Shown here: positions 22,321 to 34,870 of the stretch, piece after piece
Position numbering within the stretch: the first letter of the stretch is position 1
Layout: each line of letters begins with the position of its first letter
Origin: Ctenosaura bakeri
Taxonomy: Eukaryota; Chordata; Lepidosauria; Squamata; Iguanidae
Direction: 5' to 3'
DNA length: 64,000 bases
NCBI GenBank assembly: GCA_948474755.1
Contig: CAOLHI010001307.1
Coordinates: forward strand, 1 to 64,000
Made by a program: the position numbers and the translations under genes
The notes under the pieces: generated by a model
What the model was told of the DNA's origin: nothing
Databases searched by the model: none
Seen by the model: the letters and a program-made list of their open reading frames with translations, nothing else

Positions 22321-23614
22321 CATGCCAACTCAAAGCTGGACTTACACCATCACAAATCACCTTTGTCGAGGTCAGAATTCTGTCCTGGCCACACAACATC
22401 CAAAATTCCCCTCAAACCCACCTTGTGAGCAGAGCAGCCCCCTAACCTTTTCTGTATTGTTAGAGAACAGGGGGATCAGCAGTGACACATTCACTGTCAC
22501 TAAGGAGGACATGTGATGAGTATCATGTGAAGGTTGCTGTTGATTGTGGCTTGTGGCCATTGACATGACAGATAATTGCTGCATACTAGCTCACTTTGCA
22601 GATTGGCCATGCAAGCAGAGCCTATTGTTTGCAGCTTTAGTGACTGAAATCTACCACAGAACTTTTGGTAGGGTAGCATTTTTGTTGTGGGGAAAATCTC
22701 CTGATCTGATAGTGGTTACATTGTATGTAAACAGCTATAGCACATGAGACATACCTGATGTAAAATGATTTAAAGCGGCTTCCACGTGCTGCCTGAGATG
22801 TTCACCTTACCCTTGAAAAATCTCAAAGTATGTTTATATACATAGGTCTAGGTATTGTTTTGCTTAGCCTTTCAATCTAGGGTTTTGTGTTTTTGAACTG
22901 CAATTCCATGAAAGACAAATAGATACCAACCACAGATGTGAAAACTTGCTTTCAAAATCACTTGGCATTCTGATTACTGTAAATAAAGTATAAATAACTG
23001 GAAAAGTTTCATTCAAACTTGGCTTGCTGCTAACCTCTACTTCTCATTGGGTTCTTGTTCCTATGCCTGTCTGCTGTCCTCCTGGCAGTTTCTGACCCTG
23101 CTGCTGTGGTTAATCAAGGTTTCTCAGCTGTGCAAAAAATTCTGGTGCTAGTGGACCAGTTTCCTCAGAAGATGTTAAGGGTTTATTGCCTTACATAGTC
23201 CTGTTAGATGAGACTGCAGGTGGGAATCTTATTGTGGAATTGTCCCCAATCTAATTTTTTAAAATGCTGCTACATGTAGAAGTTACCAAACAAAAAGGAG
23301 AAGCCTGTGGATCATATTTCTCATTACATGTTATCTTTGTACATGTAAGGAGTCCTTACATGCAAGAATGTTCCAACATGTAACAGGGGTAATGCACCAT
23401 CCATTTTTTCCTGCATGTTTCTGTTATCTTTGACCCTTTGTAGAATGGTAACAGCATTCTAAAGACTGAGGTTGCAATCTTATACCTACTAAGCTAAGCT
23501 CTTTCCCAACTATATTTAACTTTGAATGATTTCATGAAAATATCCACTCACTTAGATAATGCATAAACTCGCTTTATTACTGTGAAATTAAAGTATCTTT
23601 CTGAAGTGACCTAC
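22321..23614. other. Intron 2 sequence, nothing recognised
   Basis: No exon, RNA gene or paired repeat seen. AT-rich. Confidence 0.5.
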
Positions 23615-23918
23615 CTGTGGTATTAGCTGCAAATTCAATATCCTTGCAACTGACATGGATACTTCCGAGTAGGTGGCACCTATGACAGCTTTTACTCTAG
23701 GTGTATAGTCTGAATAATTACACTGGAATTCTACTAAATCTTTGGAAGCATTGAACTTGGACAGGAACCGTAAAGCTGCAGCCATAGCTCTGGTGACCTC
23801 AGCACAAGTGTCGTAGATCTCATAGCCCAGTTTAATTCCTGGTAAAAGTGTTGAGTTGTTGATTATCTCAATAGCATGGATCATTGCGAGACTCTGAAGA
23901 AACACTTGAACTTCAAAG
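23615..23918 (-). CDS. GPRC6A: GPRC6A exon 2 (Venus flytrap lobe 1)
   Basis: This is a 304-bp exon. Its acceptor is a strong pyrimidine tract ending CTTCACAG and its donor is CCACAG|GTAGGT. The first base completes a codon begun in exon 1 (phase 2 junction), and the end is phase 0. It encodes residues 65-166: FEVQVFLQSLAMIHAIEIIN, then GIKLGYEIYDTCAEVTRAMA, then an IGATYSEVSMSVARI block. The serine in TYSE is residue 149, the position known in GPRC6A and related receptors to bind the amino-acid backbone. Asparagines in NNST, NASK and NYSD are likely N-glycosylation sites. No disruption is seen. Confidence 0.96.
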
Positions 23919-24825
23919 CTGTGAAGAAAAACAGAAGTCAACCACAGTTACTTCACTGGAAGTCAGAATACACAAGATGGAATCAGCACGTACACTGCTT
24001 ATGCTCTGAGAGTGCGCTTGCAGTGCACTCAGAGTTGCTGCCAAATGACTAGTCGTAGCTGATGGCCGCCCTGTAATCTGGAGAGATGAATCCCCTCTGG
24101 ACTTTACTCTGAACTTTAAAGGACTTACTCAAGGTGCTGAACCTTATTCCCCAAGTAGGGTCAGTACCTTGAACAGCTCCCTTAAAATTCAGACTAAAAT
24201 ATGAAGTGGTTTCACCACCCCACAAAGATGGCAGCCACAAGCTGCCACTGCATACTCAACACCCACCCCTTCCTCAGTTATGCGTGCTGAACTAGGATTC
24301 CAGGATATGAGGGTTCAGATCTGGCCTCAGCCATGGAAACTCACTAGTTGAGAGTATGGTAGGTCACGCTCTTTCAGCCTCAGAGGAAGACAGGCAATCT
24401 GTCTCTGGATAAATCTTGCCAAGAAAACCCCTATGATGCATTTGCCTTAGGACTTCTATAAGTTTGAAATGACGTGAATGCACACAAAAACTCACTGTCT
24501 CTCTCTCTTTTTCTTTTTCTTGATGAAGTAGAAATAGAAATAGACAAACAGAGACATAAAACTTGCCCTGCTTCTCAATGTTGCAAGGACATAGCACTTA
24601 CCTGCTTTGGGTTTCTTTTGGCAGGAAGGTCCTTGCTGGCTTAAGGCATTTTATAACATTTGAGTTTATTTACAGATATACAGAATATGCTGCACCTCTC
24701 TTACAGTCAAGCACTCCAACATGCACACATATTGACTGTCCCAGCATCCCAAATGGAGTTAACTTATAGGACCTAAAAACTCAGCTCCCTGTTTCTCTTT
24801 CAGACTGCTTCTGTTGTTTTCTGTT
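23919..24825. other. Intron 1 sequence, no feature recognised
   Basis: No exon. Short open frames (for example 24049-24240 and 24364-24597 on the minus strand) lack protein character. Confidence 0.45.
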
Positions 24826-24955
24826 CCAAACTGTGGCCTTCCAGAAGCTGTTGCACTGCCAGTCCCATCAGCTGTGACCACTATAGGCAATGATTAGGAG
24901 CTACTGTCCAACAACATTTGGATAGTCACAGTTGTGTTTCCCTTGTCTAAATGAA
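24826..24955. mobile_element. hAT-like palindromic MITE (CTCCAGATGTT family)
   Basis: tgtggccttccagaagctgt and ccagtcccatcagctgtgac lead to the inverse arm ccaacaacatttggatagtc acagttgtgtttccc. This is a diverged fold-back copy. Confidence 0.5.
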
Positions 24956-27269
24956 AGAGGGAAACAATGATTCAGCTCCTCTAATAATTTCATCACCTTG
25001 TGATCCATTTACCTGTAGTTTCCCTGCATTAAGATATAGCTGGCAACTTAGCCACTAGTTTAAAAAGTATTTGCTGTCATTCTGGTCTCATTAAGTTTAT
25101 TCTGTCAAAATCCCACAGAATCACTTCATCCTGGTCAGGAAAATAATGTACCTAGCACTTTTGGAAATACTGGGGAGTTTTAGGCAGATTTTCTTGTGAA
25201 AGTAATTCAGGAGTAGGTTAATAAAGATATTAAAACTAGTGCTCTGCAACCAATTCCACTGAATCTTAAATCAAATTGGACTGATTCAGATAGATTTTTA
25301 CCAGCTCAAGATCAAATAAGATTGGCCAGATTTAATTCAAAAGTGGAATGGCACAGTCCAAAGTGCTTCAATTTATCTAGACCCCAAAAATAATCAAGAA
25401 AACAAAGCTGGGATAGTCTTTGTGCATTGACAGCTCTATCATGCAGTCTGGAAGAAGAATCTTGCCAACACACGCCTACCTCAATGCTTATTGTGAGAGA
25501 TTATATGAAACGTTTAAAATTATACAATTAATTATATTCTTTGGCATTTTTTTTGCTCATTTGCTAGATTTAGCTATCAGTAGTGAATTGTGAAAGAGCT
25601 GTGGTGAGGAGTGGGCAATTGTTGATTGTCATGTGAGTTGGTCACTTTGAATGTCTCTGGCATAAATCTAGTTGCTAGTCTCATTTCAATAGATTTAAAC
25701 CAATAGATTTAATTTCTGAATGTTACATTACCACTTATATGAGTGCCCTCTTGTTTGGGCTAGACACTAGATATAGGCCTTTCTTTTTAAACAATTCCTT
25801 TTGTTTTGTTGAATAACAAATAAGCAAACAAGAAAAGCATACAGAACATTAAGCTAGGTTATTCAACTGCCCCCTTGCTTCTAATTGTTCTTGTTAGGTA
25901 TTAGATAGAAGGAAGGTGGTCCAAGTCACCAAAGAAAAGCAGACCATTGTCTGGGACCACTCTGAGGCAGTAATAGATCCAAGGATTGCTACTTGCTTTC
26001 ACTGCAGACAGGAAATGAGCAAAGATCAGTTGCCAGGGCTTTATAGCACCAGGAGCCTCCATGCCTTCAAAGATGGCACAAAGTGGGCTGGGGGTGGGTG
26101 GGATAAGAGCTAAGGTTACTGAATCCTTTAAAAGCAGCAGCTATAAATCTTTCCTTCCTCAGCCCAAGAGGCTTAGACAGGCAACTCTGAAAGAAATGCG
26201 TGGAGGAACTATGGAATCATGAGAAGGAAATTTTCACTAATGCTTGCCAAAATCACCTTGAGGGGGATTTGTTTTGAGACTTGCAGCAGCTGGACTGCCG
26301 GTAAAATATTTTCTCATTACCTTCTACTTCCTTATGCTCCTCACAGAATCTCAGCAGTGGTACTACTGATAGAATAAATAAAAAATACCTTTCCTCAAGG
26401 AAAATTTCTTTTTATTATCATATCTGATCTTAGTTAAAATTTAACAGCTGACTGATGTTCTAGAGGGACAGTGCCAGGAAAAAAACATCATGAATTGCTG
26501 GAAATGAATAGTCAACAAATTTTACAAATTGTTCTGCTTGTTTTGAAAATAGTACACTTTACAGGTTCCTAGCATTAAACCTCTTGTAGTTACCTATCCA
26601 AAAAACTGTCTGAAGATTAATCTCTGTTGTAGTAGCTCCTATGGCCTCAAAACTGTATGTGAATGTGTACCAGGAAGAGGGAAAGAGAGAGAGAAAGAGA
26701 GAGAAAATTTTGTTTGTTTCTGAGTTGTTTCTGAGTGCCTCAGTGGAGACACTGGGGATCTGGATTTCTAAATCTCAATTTGGATTCGGAATCAGGACTG
26801 AAACAATTAGGATGAATACAGATCAGATCAGGACAAGATGTAAATCACCAAATTGCACTCTGAATGGAGTGAAGTACACAGTATTAATTAAGACATATAC
26901 ATGGTTAGCTAAATTGAAACAGAAATTAACATCATTTTGCAAAAATAAAATTCAGAATTATTCCTCTTTTTGCCTTCTCTATGTGTCATGTAGAAGGCAA
27001 GGTTACAGTGACATCAGAAAGAATCTCTTCAGGTTTTCTTCTGGAGGTGTTTAAAGACAAAACAAACACACACAATTTTTCCTCCTATTTTGACAAATTC
27101 CTAAAGACAATGAGTTATTCTGAAAGGATTCTGATGAAAAAAAGAGTTCCACTTTTCTTCAGTGAGACTTTCAATGTGTGGCCACCCTGCTTTATTCATA
27201 GAATTTTACCATTGTGTATGTGTGCATCTGGATGCTAATTACATAATTATATCAATATGTTTCCATTTT
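24956..27269. other. Intron 1 sequence, nothing recognised
   Basis: About 2.3 kb of AT-rich DNA. The largest plus-strand frames (26641-27054 and 26981-27238) include a purine-rich run and show no domain or splice context. I do not call them genes. Confidence 0.45.
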
Positions 27270-27445
27270 AACTGCCATTACATCATCACATGAAATCCTG
27301 GGATTAGGAGTTAGAAAGAGGCATTTAGAGTTTTCAGCCAAAGATATCTAGTGCCTAACTAAACTACAAACCCCAGGACTCTATAGGATGCATCCATGGC
27401 AGGTCAAACGGACTCATAGCACTGTAAATGTGTAGCATGAAAGGG
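27270..27445. mobile_element. Family A MITE, diverged
   Basis: aaatcctgggattaggagtt, then tctagtgcctaactaaacta caaaccccagg and ctataggatgcatcc, with tagcactgtaaatgtgtag at the right. The two halves are still partly inverse. Confidence 0.55.
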
Positions 27446-27672
27446 TCTCTGTTAAGATGAAAAAGAATCACTTCACAATAAGCTTATGTTGAGTATTGGG
27501 AAACACTTGGAAAGAGGACCATAAGGAACGTTTTCCCTCACATGCAGTCATTTATAGTGACAGTGGCTTGGAAGTGAGGGATGTTAATTCAAGAAGGAAT
27601 AAGAGCTGAAGCAGAGCAGTAGGCACAGGTGACTCCAATGTCAGTGGGACTGCATATCCATTCTGAGACTGA

Positions 27673-27864
27673 GGCCATTTCCACACTACACTGTTATAGT
27701 GCTATTCTTTCACTTTCAACATCCCATGGAATCCTGGGGTTTGGGAGGGGCCATTTGGATTCTCAGCCAGAGAGCTCTTTAGCCTCAGTAAACTAGAAAC
27801 CAGAATTTCACATGATTTTGAAAGTAGAATAATAGCACTATAACAGTGTAGGACGGAAATGGTG
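27673..27864. mobile_element. Palindromic MITE, family A
   Basis: The left end is GGCCATTTCCACACTACACT and the right end is AGTGTAGGACGGAAATGG. The arms meet around the ggtttgggaggggcc and actagaaaccagaatt cores. The flanking duplication is unclear (TGA and TAA). Confidence 0.75.
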
Positions 27865-27994
27865 TAAGTCTGATCTTCAAAGGAGTTGTCTGGAGCACTG
27901 AGCCATATTCCCACAAGGGGTTCAGAACCTTGGATAGCTCCTCTGAGTTTAGACTAAAACCCCAAGTAGCTTCATGAATCTGTTGACATTAGGA

Positions 27995-29102
27995 GGCCTT
28001 TTCACACTACACAATTCCATCCTATGGCATCCTGGGGTTTGTAGTTTGGTGAGGCACTAGAGATCTCTGGCTGAGAATTCCAAGTGCCCATTCTTACTGC
28101 GATTATCTGGCCCAGGTCTACAATTTCATATTGGTTATGGTTAATATTTCCACGTGGCACTCCGTAAGGATGAATTCCACGTGTCTGAGCAGGTCACGGA
28201 GAGCCTGTGTAGACAGGCACGGCCGTACGGCCTTAATTATGTAAGCTAGGTCTAGGTCAGTAAACAACAATCTGTCGCACAGCCGGTAGTGCCCTCCAGA
28301 CACAGCCGACCATTAAGCAAAAGCAAGGACTCTCAGCCCCGAACTGCTTGCTCGATGGGATTAGCGCGTCCGTCTATACAATCGCTAAGTGCTCCTCATT
28401 TGCATACTGTTCTAACAATTGGCAGTGCTGGTCAAATCTCATCAATTCTGATTTCAACCTTTTGGAGGCTTTGTCTCCACTCTTATCCCTATTGTTCTCC
28501 TCGGGAGAGGGCTAGCCTCCAGGTACAATCTTCCCTATAAAAAACCCACGTCTGAGCCTCTTGTCGGAACACCCGTGCCTTACATCCCGAACTGCTGCTG
28601 CTCTGTTTGGCGAGCCTCCCCTCAGCCTCCTAGTGCTGGGAAACCATGAACCCAAGCCTCGAACTCTAGTTCTCATCTCCCGGACTGCAGGATCAGATGG
28701 AGTATTACCCCAGAAATCTGCTTAAAGCCCCAATCAATTTTCCTCACTTTCTACTTCTATAGTTCTTGGATGAGTACGTAAGTGTGTGTGTCTGTGTGTG
28801 CCGAATTGAGGAAATTATAATAAAATCTTTTAAACTGAACAACCGTGCCTAGTTCTTGCCACGACCTGACCCCATAAGCATAGGGTTAAAGATCTCGCTA
28901 CGTTGCCCTGCCTCTCGCAGTGTCAGCTTGCGCTCTCAGCTAATTCCCAATTCCCCAATAGTTGAGCACAGTGTGGTGTCCCTCCCGGGACCCCCAGAAA
29001 TCAGGATAACACCATACCTGACCTCTAAATACCAGGATTCCATAGGATGGTACTATGACAGAGTAGAATCATAGGACTGTGATTATGAAGTGTGAAAGGG
29101 CC
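27995..29102. mobile_element. Family A MITE split by an LTR-like insertion
   Basis: The left arm (27995 to about 28097) begins GGCCTTTTCACACTAC and has the ggggtttgtagtttggtgag core. The right arm (about 29015-29102) has accaggattccataggatgg and ends TGTGAAAGGGCC. Between them lies about 0.9 kb of unrelated sequence. Confidence 0.7.
28098..29014 (+). mobile_element. LTR-like insertion (possible solo LTR)
   Basis: Starts TGCGATTATC and ends GATAACACCA, imperfect inverse ends in the TG...CA style. Inside are a TATA-like ccctataaaaaacccacg near 28530-28550 and, about 280 bp later, a polyadenylation signal (aataaaatctttt near 28820) with a GT-rich stretch before it. This fits a U3-R-U5 layout. 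It interrupts a MITE. Only TAC repeats at both borders, so the duplication is not secure. Whether it is an endogenous retrovirus or another LTR class is open. Confidence 0.45.
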
Positions 29103-29127
29103 AGAGTCACCAGACTCTGCTGAATCT

Positions 29128-29258
29128 CTTGGTTGATACTGATAGGAAGCAGCTTTCCAGGATATCAAAAAGTGGCTTTCCTTTGTTCTGCCTAGAGACA
29201 CCAAGATCTGAATCTGTGACCTTCTGCATGCAAAACACAAACCACTGAGCTATATCCC
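29128..29258 (-). mobile_element. tRNA-derived SINE
   Basis: The minus strand begins GGGATATAGCTCAGTGGTTT, an A-box-like start, and continues TTTGCATGCAGAAGGTCACA GATTCAGATC, a B-box-like segment. It resembles tRNA-headed SINEs common in squamates. A second copy is at 42990-43110. Confidence 0.65.
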
Positions 29259-29375
29259 TAGGAGTGCTCTGTAACTGTTCAACATTGCATCTGAAAGCTT
29301 TGCCTCTTTTCTAGACTGTGACATCAAAACTTCTTTTATTGGTAGAGAATCCAGTTAGATGCAAATTAGTAACTT

Positions 29376-29378
29376 ACT

Positions 29379-29414
<36 letters not shown>

Positions 29415-29415
29415 T
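29376..29415. repeat. (TTTA)n microsatellite
   Basis: About ten TTTA units, followed by a LINE/SINE-tail-like phrase (tttgtatcttgctcttacc). Confidence 0.9.
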
Positions 29416-29499
29416 TTGTATCTTGCTCTTACCACCAAGGAGCTATGTTCTGCCACCCTGAAGTGATATGCTTTCCCACCCTCTCCATATAGTGCAAAA

Positions 29500-31292
29500 T
29501 TAGATTAGGGCTGCAAGTTTTCCTTGGTTTAACTTGTCAATGAGTCAATTAAGAGCTGTTTAATTAAACCAGAGGGAGCAAGTTTAATCCATGAGGAAAA
29601 CTTTTAATCAATGAAGTTGGGTGTGAAGGACACACATGTTTATTTCTTAGTTTCTTTTCATTTTGGCAAGACCTTTCTATCTCAAAATATGAGGCAGTAT
29701 TCCAATAAGTTATAATGTTGCTTCCTTAGTAAGTTTTTAATGCAGGTATCTGTGTTAAAGTTTAAGTTTATTGGAGTCAGGCAATTTACTAAAAGGCAGA
29801 TAACATCAGAACTTCTCTGATTGGCAGAGGCTTTAGTTAGATGTAAATTGAAATTATGACTTTAATGCTTGTCCAGATTAAAATGCCACAAACATCTTAA
29901 TACTAGTTATGCTGCAGTACTGAAATTACATCCTTTTGGAATAATTACATTAATGTCAGTGAGGCTGTCTCAAGAGCCTCAGGAAAACAGTGGAAGTGCT
30001 CTTTGGATTGCATTTTCAAAATGCTGACATAGCAGGGATCTGCATATAAGGTCTCTTTTCTATTTGTCATAAGATGAAAAAAGAAGAACCGTTTCTCTGA
30101 AATAACATAACTAATTTATGGATATATCTTCTGGAAATAATATCATTCTGTATCAAACAATTGCTTTGTTACTCCAAGTCATTTACAAAGGCTGTTTAAG
30201 TCTATACGCCTTTAACCTAGGAGTAAGTCAAATTGATTTCATGGGGCTTGCTTCTGAGTATGTGTGTGTGGGACCATGCTTTTTATTTTAGCACACTCAA
30301 AGTAAAAACAAACAAATGCCATGTCTGCCAGCATATGAGATGTACCCGTGTATAAAATGCACCCCATTTATACACTGGCAAATACTATTTGCCGACATAT
30401 AAGACACACTGGAATATAAGACACACACACCATTTTAAAATATTATTTTTCAGGAAAAAAAGTGAGCCTTATGTGGCAGCATATACAGTAAGCAAAACAA
30501 CAACTGAATATTATAATACTACACAGTGTATTATACAAGATAGATTTTAGTGACATGTTTCATGTAATATTAATTAATTGCAGTTAATTAATTGCACTGG
30601 TAATTATATACTGTGAAAGTGGCATAACCTCATGGGACACTTCCAGTACAATCCTATGCATATTCACTCAAAAGTAAGTCACATTGAAGTCTATGGAATT
30701 AACTTTGGCTACAGTCTTTCTGTGCAATTCTAGAATATCTGCCAAAAGGCATGTTCCACTGAGCTGCAAAGGAAGCTGAGCATAGTACTGAAGCCTTAGA
30801 ATATTTGTTGTTAAAGACACAAAGAGTGCATACAGACTGATTTAAAGGTTCCAGGTTTTGTTCCTGTTCTTTCTGATTTTATACTGGGTTAAAATAAACC
30901 ATCTTGGGGAGCCTCTGACAGAAAATATTCTGGGATAAACATGTATATCTGGATCTCCAAAATAAAACAGGAAGGATCAAGAACAAAATCTGAAACTTAC
31001 TGTTCTTTTAATCATGAACAGTGGAATATTATGGGTGGTATCTGAGCACATAAGGGCAGCCCCACACAGTCATGCACACCAAATTTCTGCAGATGATCCC
31101 ATTACCTGTTCCCACACATAAACACACTTCACTTGGCTGATATATAATCTTTTAAGAAACAGTAATACAAAAATTCAATATCTCAAGAGGTTTCCCCCCA
31201 CTTTTATTTTGAGTAATCCCATTCATTTTCATATCATCTTGTTCCTTCATTTTTATTACCCAGTTGTTGCTACTGGTTAGTTAGTTACTTAC
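29500..31292. other. Intron 1 sequence near exon 1, with short repeats
   Basis: No exon. At about 30330-30480 there is a repeated tataagacacac / gtgtataaaatgcacc pattern typical of a dispersed repeat. At 30185-30260 and 30640-30735 are copies of a short element containing gagtaagtcaaattgattt and aagtaagtcacattgaagtc. Families not assigned. Confidence 0.45.
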
Positions 31293-31486
31293 CCAGCACA
31301 ATTGGCAATCACAGGCTGCAGGGGCTTTTCTTCTGAATGTAACATTTTGCCATGAACTGCAAACAAGCCTCCAATGACAATGTCTCCGGGAGAGCTCGCA
31401 CCCACAAAGTCATCAGGACTCTGGCAAGACTGACCGATATCAAAGCAGACTAGGAAGACTGGCATCAACAAGCCAAATATTGCCAT
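31293..31486 (-). CDS. GPRC6A: GPRC6A exon 1 (start codon and signal peptide)
   Basis: The ATG at 31486 opens MAIFGLLMPVFLVCFDIGQS, a typical signal peptide with a hydrophobic centre, followed by CQSPDDFVGASSPGDIVIGG LFAVHGKML. This is the N-terminal start of the Venus flytrap domain of family C receptors. The exon ends in the codon for G65, with donor TGCTGG|GTAAGT, and joins exon 2 to give ...NCAGFEVQ. The 194 coding bases plus 304 in exon 2 give exactly 166 codons. Upstream I see no TATA box or CpG island, so transcription start and promoter are not placed. In other vertebrates RFX6 follows on the opposite strand; it is not reached here. Confidence 0.95.
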
Positions 31487-33736
31487 GTTTCTGTTTCATT
31501 TGCTCTTTAGCTGCTTCCAGTCAATTAAGAAAGCAGCACAGCCAACACTATGCCTATTTCACCTGTAAACAACAGTAGAGAAAAGGGCTGTTCTGGAAGA
31601 CAGACACACCTTAACTAAATGCCTGTTACCAGCTCTGACGGGTCATGCTGTTTAACGGATCCCACTGGTGGACTTGTGTGTGTGTGTGTGTGTGTGTGTG
31701 AGAAGGAGAGTGAGAGAGAGAGAGAGAAAAAAAGGGGGAGAGAGAGAAAACTAGTGGGAAGAGAATGGATAAGAGAAAAGAAATGTTACGTCCAAACCAT
31801 TTTTGTAAAGGAATCACTTCAATTTCAATTTCAAATCACTCTGAGAACCATCATTTTTAATAATTCAAGTGAGCTGCACCAATGCTTTTAATTTCTACTA
31901 TAATTCTATACATGTCATGGTGCTTCTGTATTTTCTCTCGGCACTCCCTGTGACAGTTCTCTTGGAAACCCAGCATTACTTCTTCTTCGTTGCCTCACTC
32001 TGTTCCACAATGTGTGCCCTCACTTTTGCTCCCCTATACAAGTAATCACACTTTAGCAGCCTTCTTTTGCTCCCCACTAAGGTCTTTCTTCACCCTCATC
32101 TTTTGGATCCTCCCCTTTGTTCTTCTGGACCCTGGAGTGTCTGCGCTCCAGCCTCACAGATGTCCCTCTCTTTCTGCCCTTATAATTGTTACCCCTCTTT
32201 TCCTCTTGTTGCATTAGTTTCACTGCACTCTTACTACCGGTACTTGTCTTTCTCTACTCCATAATGCTCTTCACACAACTTTTTCATTTTTCAGCTACCC
32301 TTTTCTTCCATTTGTCTCTAATATCACCTTCTGCCCATCTCTCTGTCTATTCTTTTTCTCTGAATTTTTGAACAAGAGGTTCTGTCTTGGAGCCTGCTGG
32401 TGACTTACAGTAGCATTAGTGCAGGTGATGGTTAAACTAGCAGAAGCACATTGTCAGACATTGTGCAAAAAAGGTATCAATTTCTTCAGTACATTGTGCA
32501 AAGTGGTAGCCCCTGCTTTCCAGTTGCACAATAGTTGCCAGATAACACTGGGTAGAGCTCTGCCCTCTCACATGGACAGTCACTGATTGGTCAGGAAGCG
32601 TCCCAGGGGGCTCAGGGGGAACTTCTTCACACCATTTACTGGCAGGCAGCCACTCCCTTCCTAGACCCCCTGTGCAAATACCCAGGCAGAACTTCATGCT
32701 CCACCATGCTTACATAGGATCCCAGTTCCTCTCTTCCCTTTTTAAGATGTTTTTATTAGCAATTCCTACAGTCACTAAAATTCTACAAATACATATGGAA
32801 AAAAAACAACACAAAGAAAACATGAAACATATAGCTCATAAATTAACAAGCAGGGAAAAGAAAGAAAAGAAAGCTAATCACTCCATTGGCATAACTTGAG
32901 TTTTTCCCTCCATATGATTTTCACTGGCCTTTACTTTGATATTGCTAACTTCTGTATCTACCTCTTATCGTACATCTCCCTGCAGTCCTTCCTTGATTGC
33001 ACCATCTCAGTCCTCAGGGCATCTATCATATTCCTGTTCAAATTTAGAGTTTCACATATAGTTTCTTCATCACTCATAGTAAAAAGTCCTGGGGGAGAGT
33101 TCCTGGGAAGGTTCCATGTTTTGGTCAGTCCAGTAGTTTCAAAGTTGACAACTCACTTCTCACACATCTGTCAGAAAGCTGGCTGCAAGACAATGTTATC
33201 AACATCAAGTAGGTAACATCTGTCCTTTCTCATCCTAGTTTCTCCTTGGTAAAATCCAACTCCATCTTACAAATAAAATGCAATTCTGTCTGTTCACAAG
33301 ATATATGTACTTAAATCATTCATCATTCTCTTTTAAAGATGTTACTCCAACTTTTCTAATTTATCCCAATCTTGTTGTGTAAACACACTTACTCAGATTT
33401 TGAACGCAGAAAGACAGTGACTGGAGAGGCTCCATTGTTCTGTTTTAATCTGAAAGGTACTTCACTTTCATAGCTCTAAAAGTTTTTCTTTTAAAAAGCA
33501 GGTTGCTGGTATACTACCATCAGATCCTCAGATCTAATCAGTTGTACTTCATGACAAGGGCAAAAGATGTCACTCCCTCAGTCCTTCCCGCTCATAACAT
33601 GTTTAGTCAAAAGTAAATGCAGGTAATAGGAATTCTGGATCCCAATGAATGGTCCTTTGCTAGCCTTTTAATCCAGCGTGAGTTTCTTCATTTAGAGGTC
33701 CCTCTGACTGATACTTTTGCCATGAAAGCTCTCCTC
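31487..33736. other. Upstream of GPRC6A: promoter region and intergenic DNA
   Basis: It should contain the 5' UTR and promoter of GPRC6A, but no motif can be assigned with confidence. A (GT)n(GA)n tract is at 31674-31745. At 32740-32800 an AT-rich stretch with tttttattagcaattcctac resembles an inverted LINE tail. No host exon seen. Confidence 0.4.
31674..31745. repeat. (GT)n(GA)n tract
   Basis: About 13 GT units, then purine-rich GAGA blocks. It produces low-complexity frames on both strands. Confidence 0.92.
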
Positions 33737-34870
33737 ACTGTAGGATTCCATGCAGGAATTACACCATCAAGGCATTCCTGACAGATGGCCATCCAACCTC
33801 TGTTTACAGACCTCCAAAGAAGAGGACTTCACTGCACTCCCAGGTAGTGTATTTCATTGTTGGACTGCTCTTGCTGTCAGGAAATTCTTCTTAATGTTTA
33901 GATGGAATCACTTTTCCTGAATTTAGAAGTCATTACTCCATCTCCTTGTCTCTGGAGCAGCAGAAAACAGGCTTGCTCCATTCTCCATATAACATCCCTT
34001 CAAATATTTAAACATAACTATCATGTCACCTCTGAACATTCTCTTCTCCAGGCTAAACATACCCAGCTCCCTAAGCTGCCCTACCTAAGGCATAGTTTCC
34101 AGGCTTTTTACCATTTTGGGAACCCTTCTCTGGACACACTACAGCTTGTCAATATTGTTCCTGAACTGTGGTGCCCAGAACTGGACACAGTATTCCAGGT
34201 GGGGTCTGACAAAAGCAGAATAGAGTGGTACTATCACTTCCCTTGACCTAGACATTATATTCCTTTTGATGCAGTCCAGAATTGCATTGGCTTTTTTAGG
34301 TGCCACACCACACTGGTGATTCATGTTCAGCTTGTGGTCTACCAAGACTCCTATATCCCTTTCACATGTACTGTGGTCAAGACAGGTATCACTCATCTTG
34401 TATCTGTGCATTTCATTTTTTTTCCTGCACAAGTGTAATGCCTTAAAATTCTACCTATTGAAATTCATTTTGTTAGTTTTGATCCAACTGTCTAATCTGT
34501 TGAAGTCATTTTGAATTCTGATCCTCTCCTCTGAGGTGTTAGTTACTCCTCATAATTTGGTGTCATCTGCAGATTTGATAAGAATGCCTTCTATTCCCTC
34601 ATCCAAATCATTCATAAAGAATAGTACTGGGCCCAGGACAGAATCCTGTGGCACCCCACTAGTCACTTCTCTCCAGGATGAAGAGAAGCCATTGGTGAGT
34701 ACCTTTTGGGTTTGGTTAGTTAACCAATTACAAATCCACCTGAGAGTAGCCCAGATTTTACTAGCTTGTTTGCAAGAATACCATGGGGGCCTGCGTCAAA
34801 GGCTTTACTGAAGTCAAGATACACTATATCCAGAGTATTCTCCTCATCTACCAATCTAGTTTCTATTTGA
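33737..34870 (-). mobile_element. CR1-type LINE, 3' part, minus strand
   Basis: In reverse it reads the same C-terminal CR1 blocks: [40 protein letters not shown] and [12 protein letters not shown] at 34432-34139. The downstream region to 33737 matches the coding tail of the plus-strand CR1 copies. The upstream part, about 34520-34870, contains the CR1 phrase for a product with [16 protein letters not shown] residues. It is older than the copies at 1 and 11700. Confidence 0.8.

Noticed and set aside
26641..27238. Two overlapping plus frames (137 and 85 codons) in GPRC6A intron 1
   Set aside because: They begin in a purine-rich low-complexity run and show no domain, conservation cue or splice sites.
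29128..29258. Possible functional tRNA gene on the minus strand
   Set aside because: A- and B-box-like parts are present but the cloverleaf is not complete and similar sequence recurs at 42990. A tRNA-derived SINE is a better fit.
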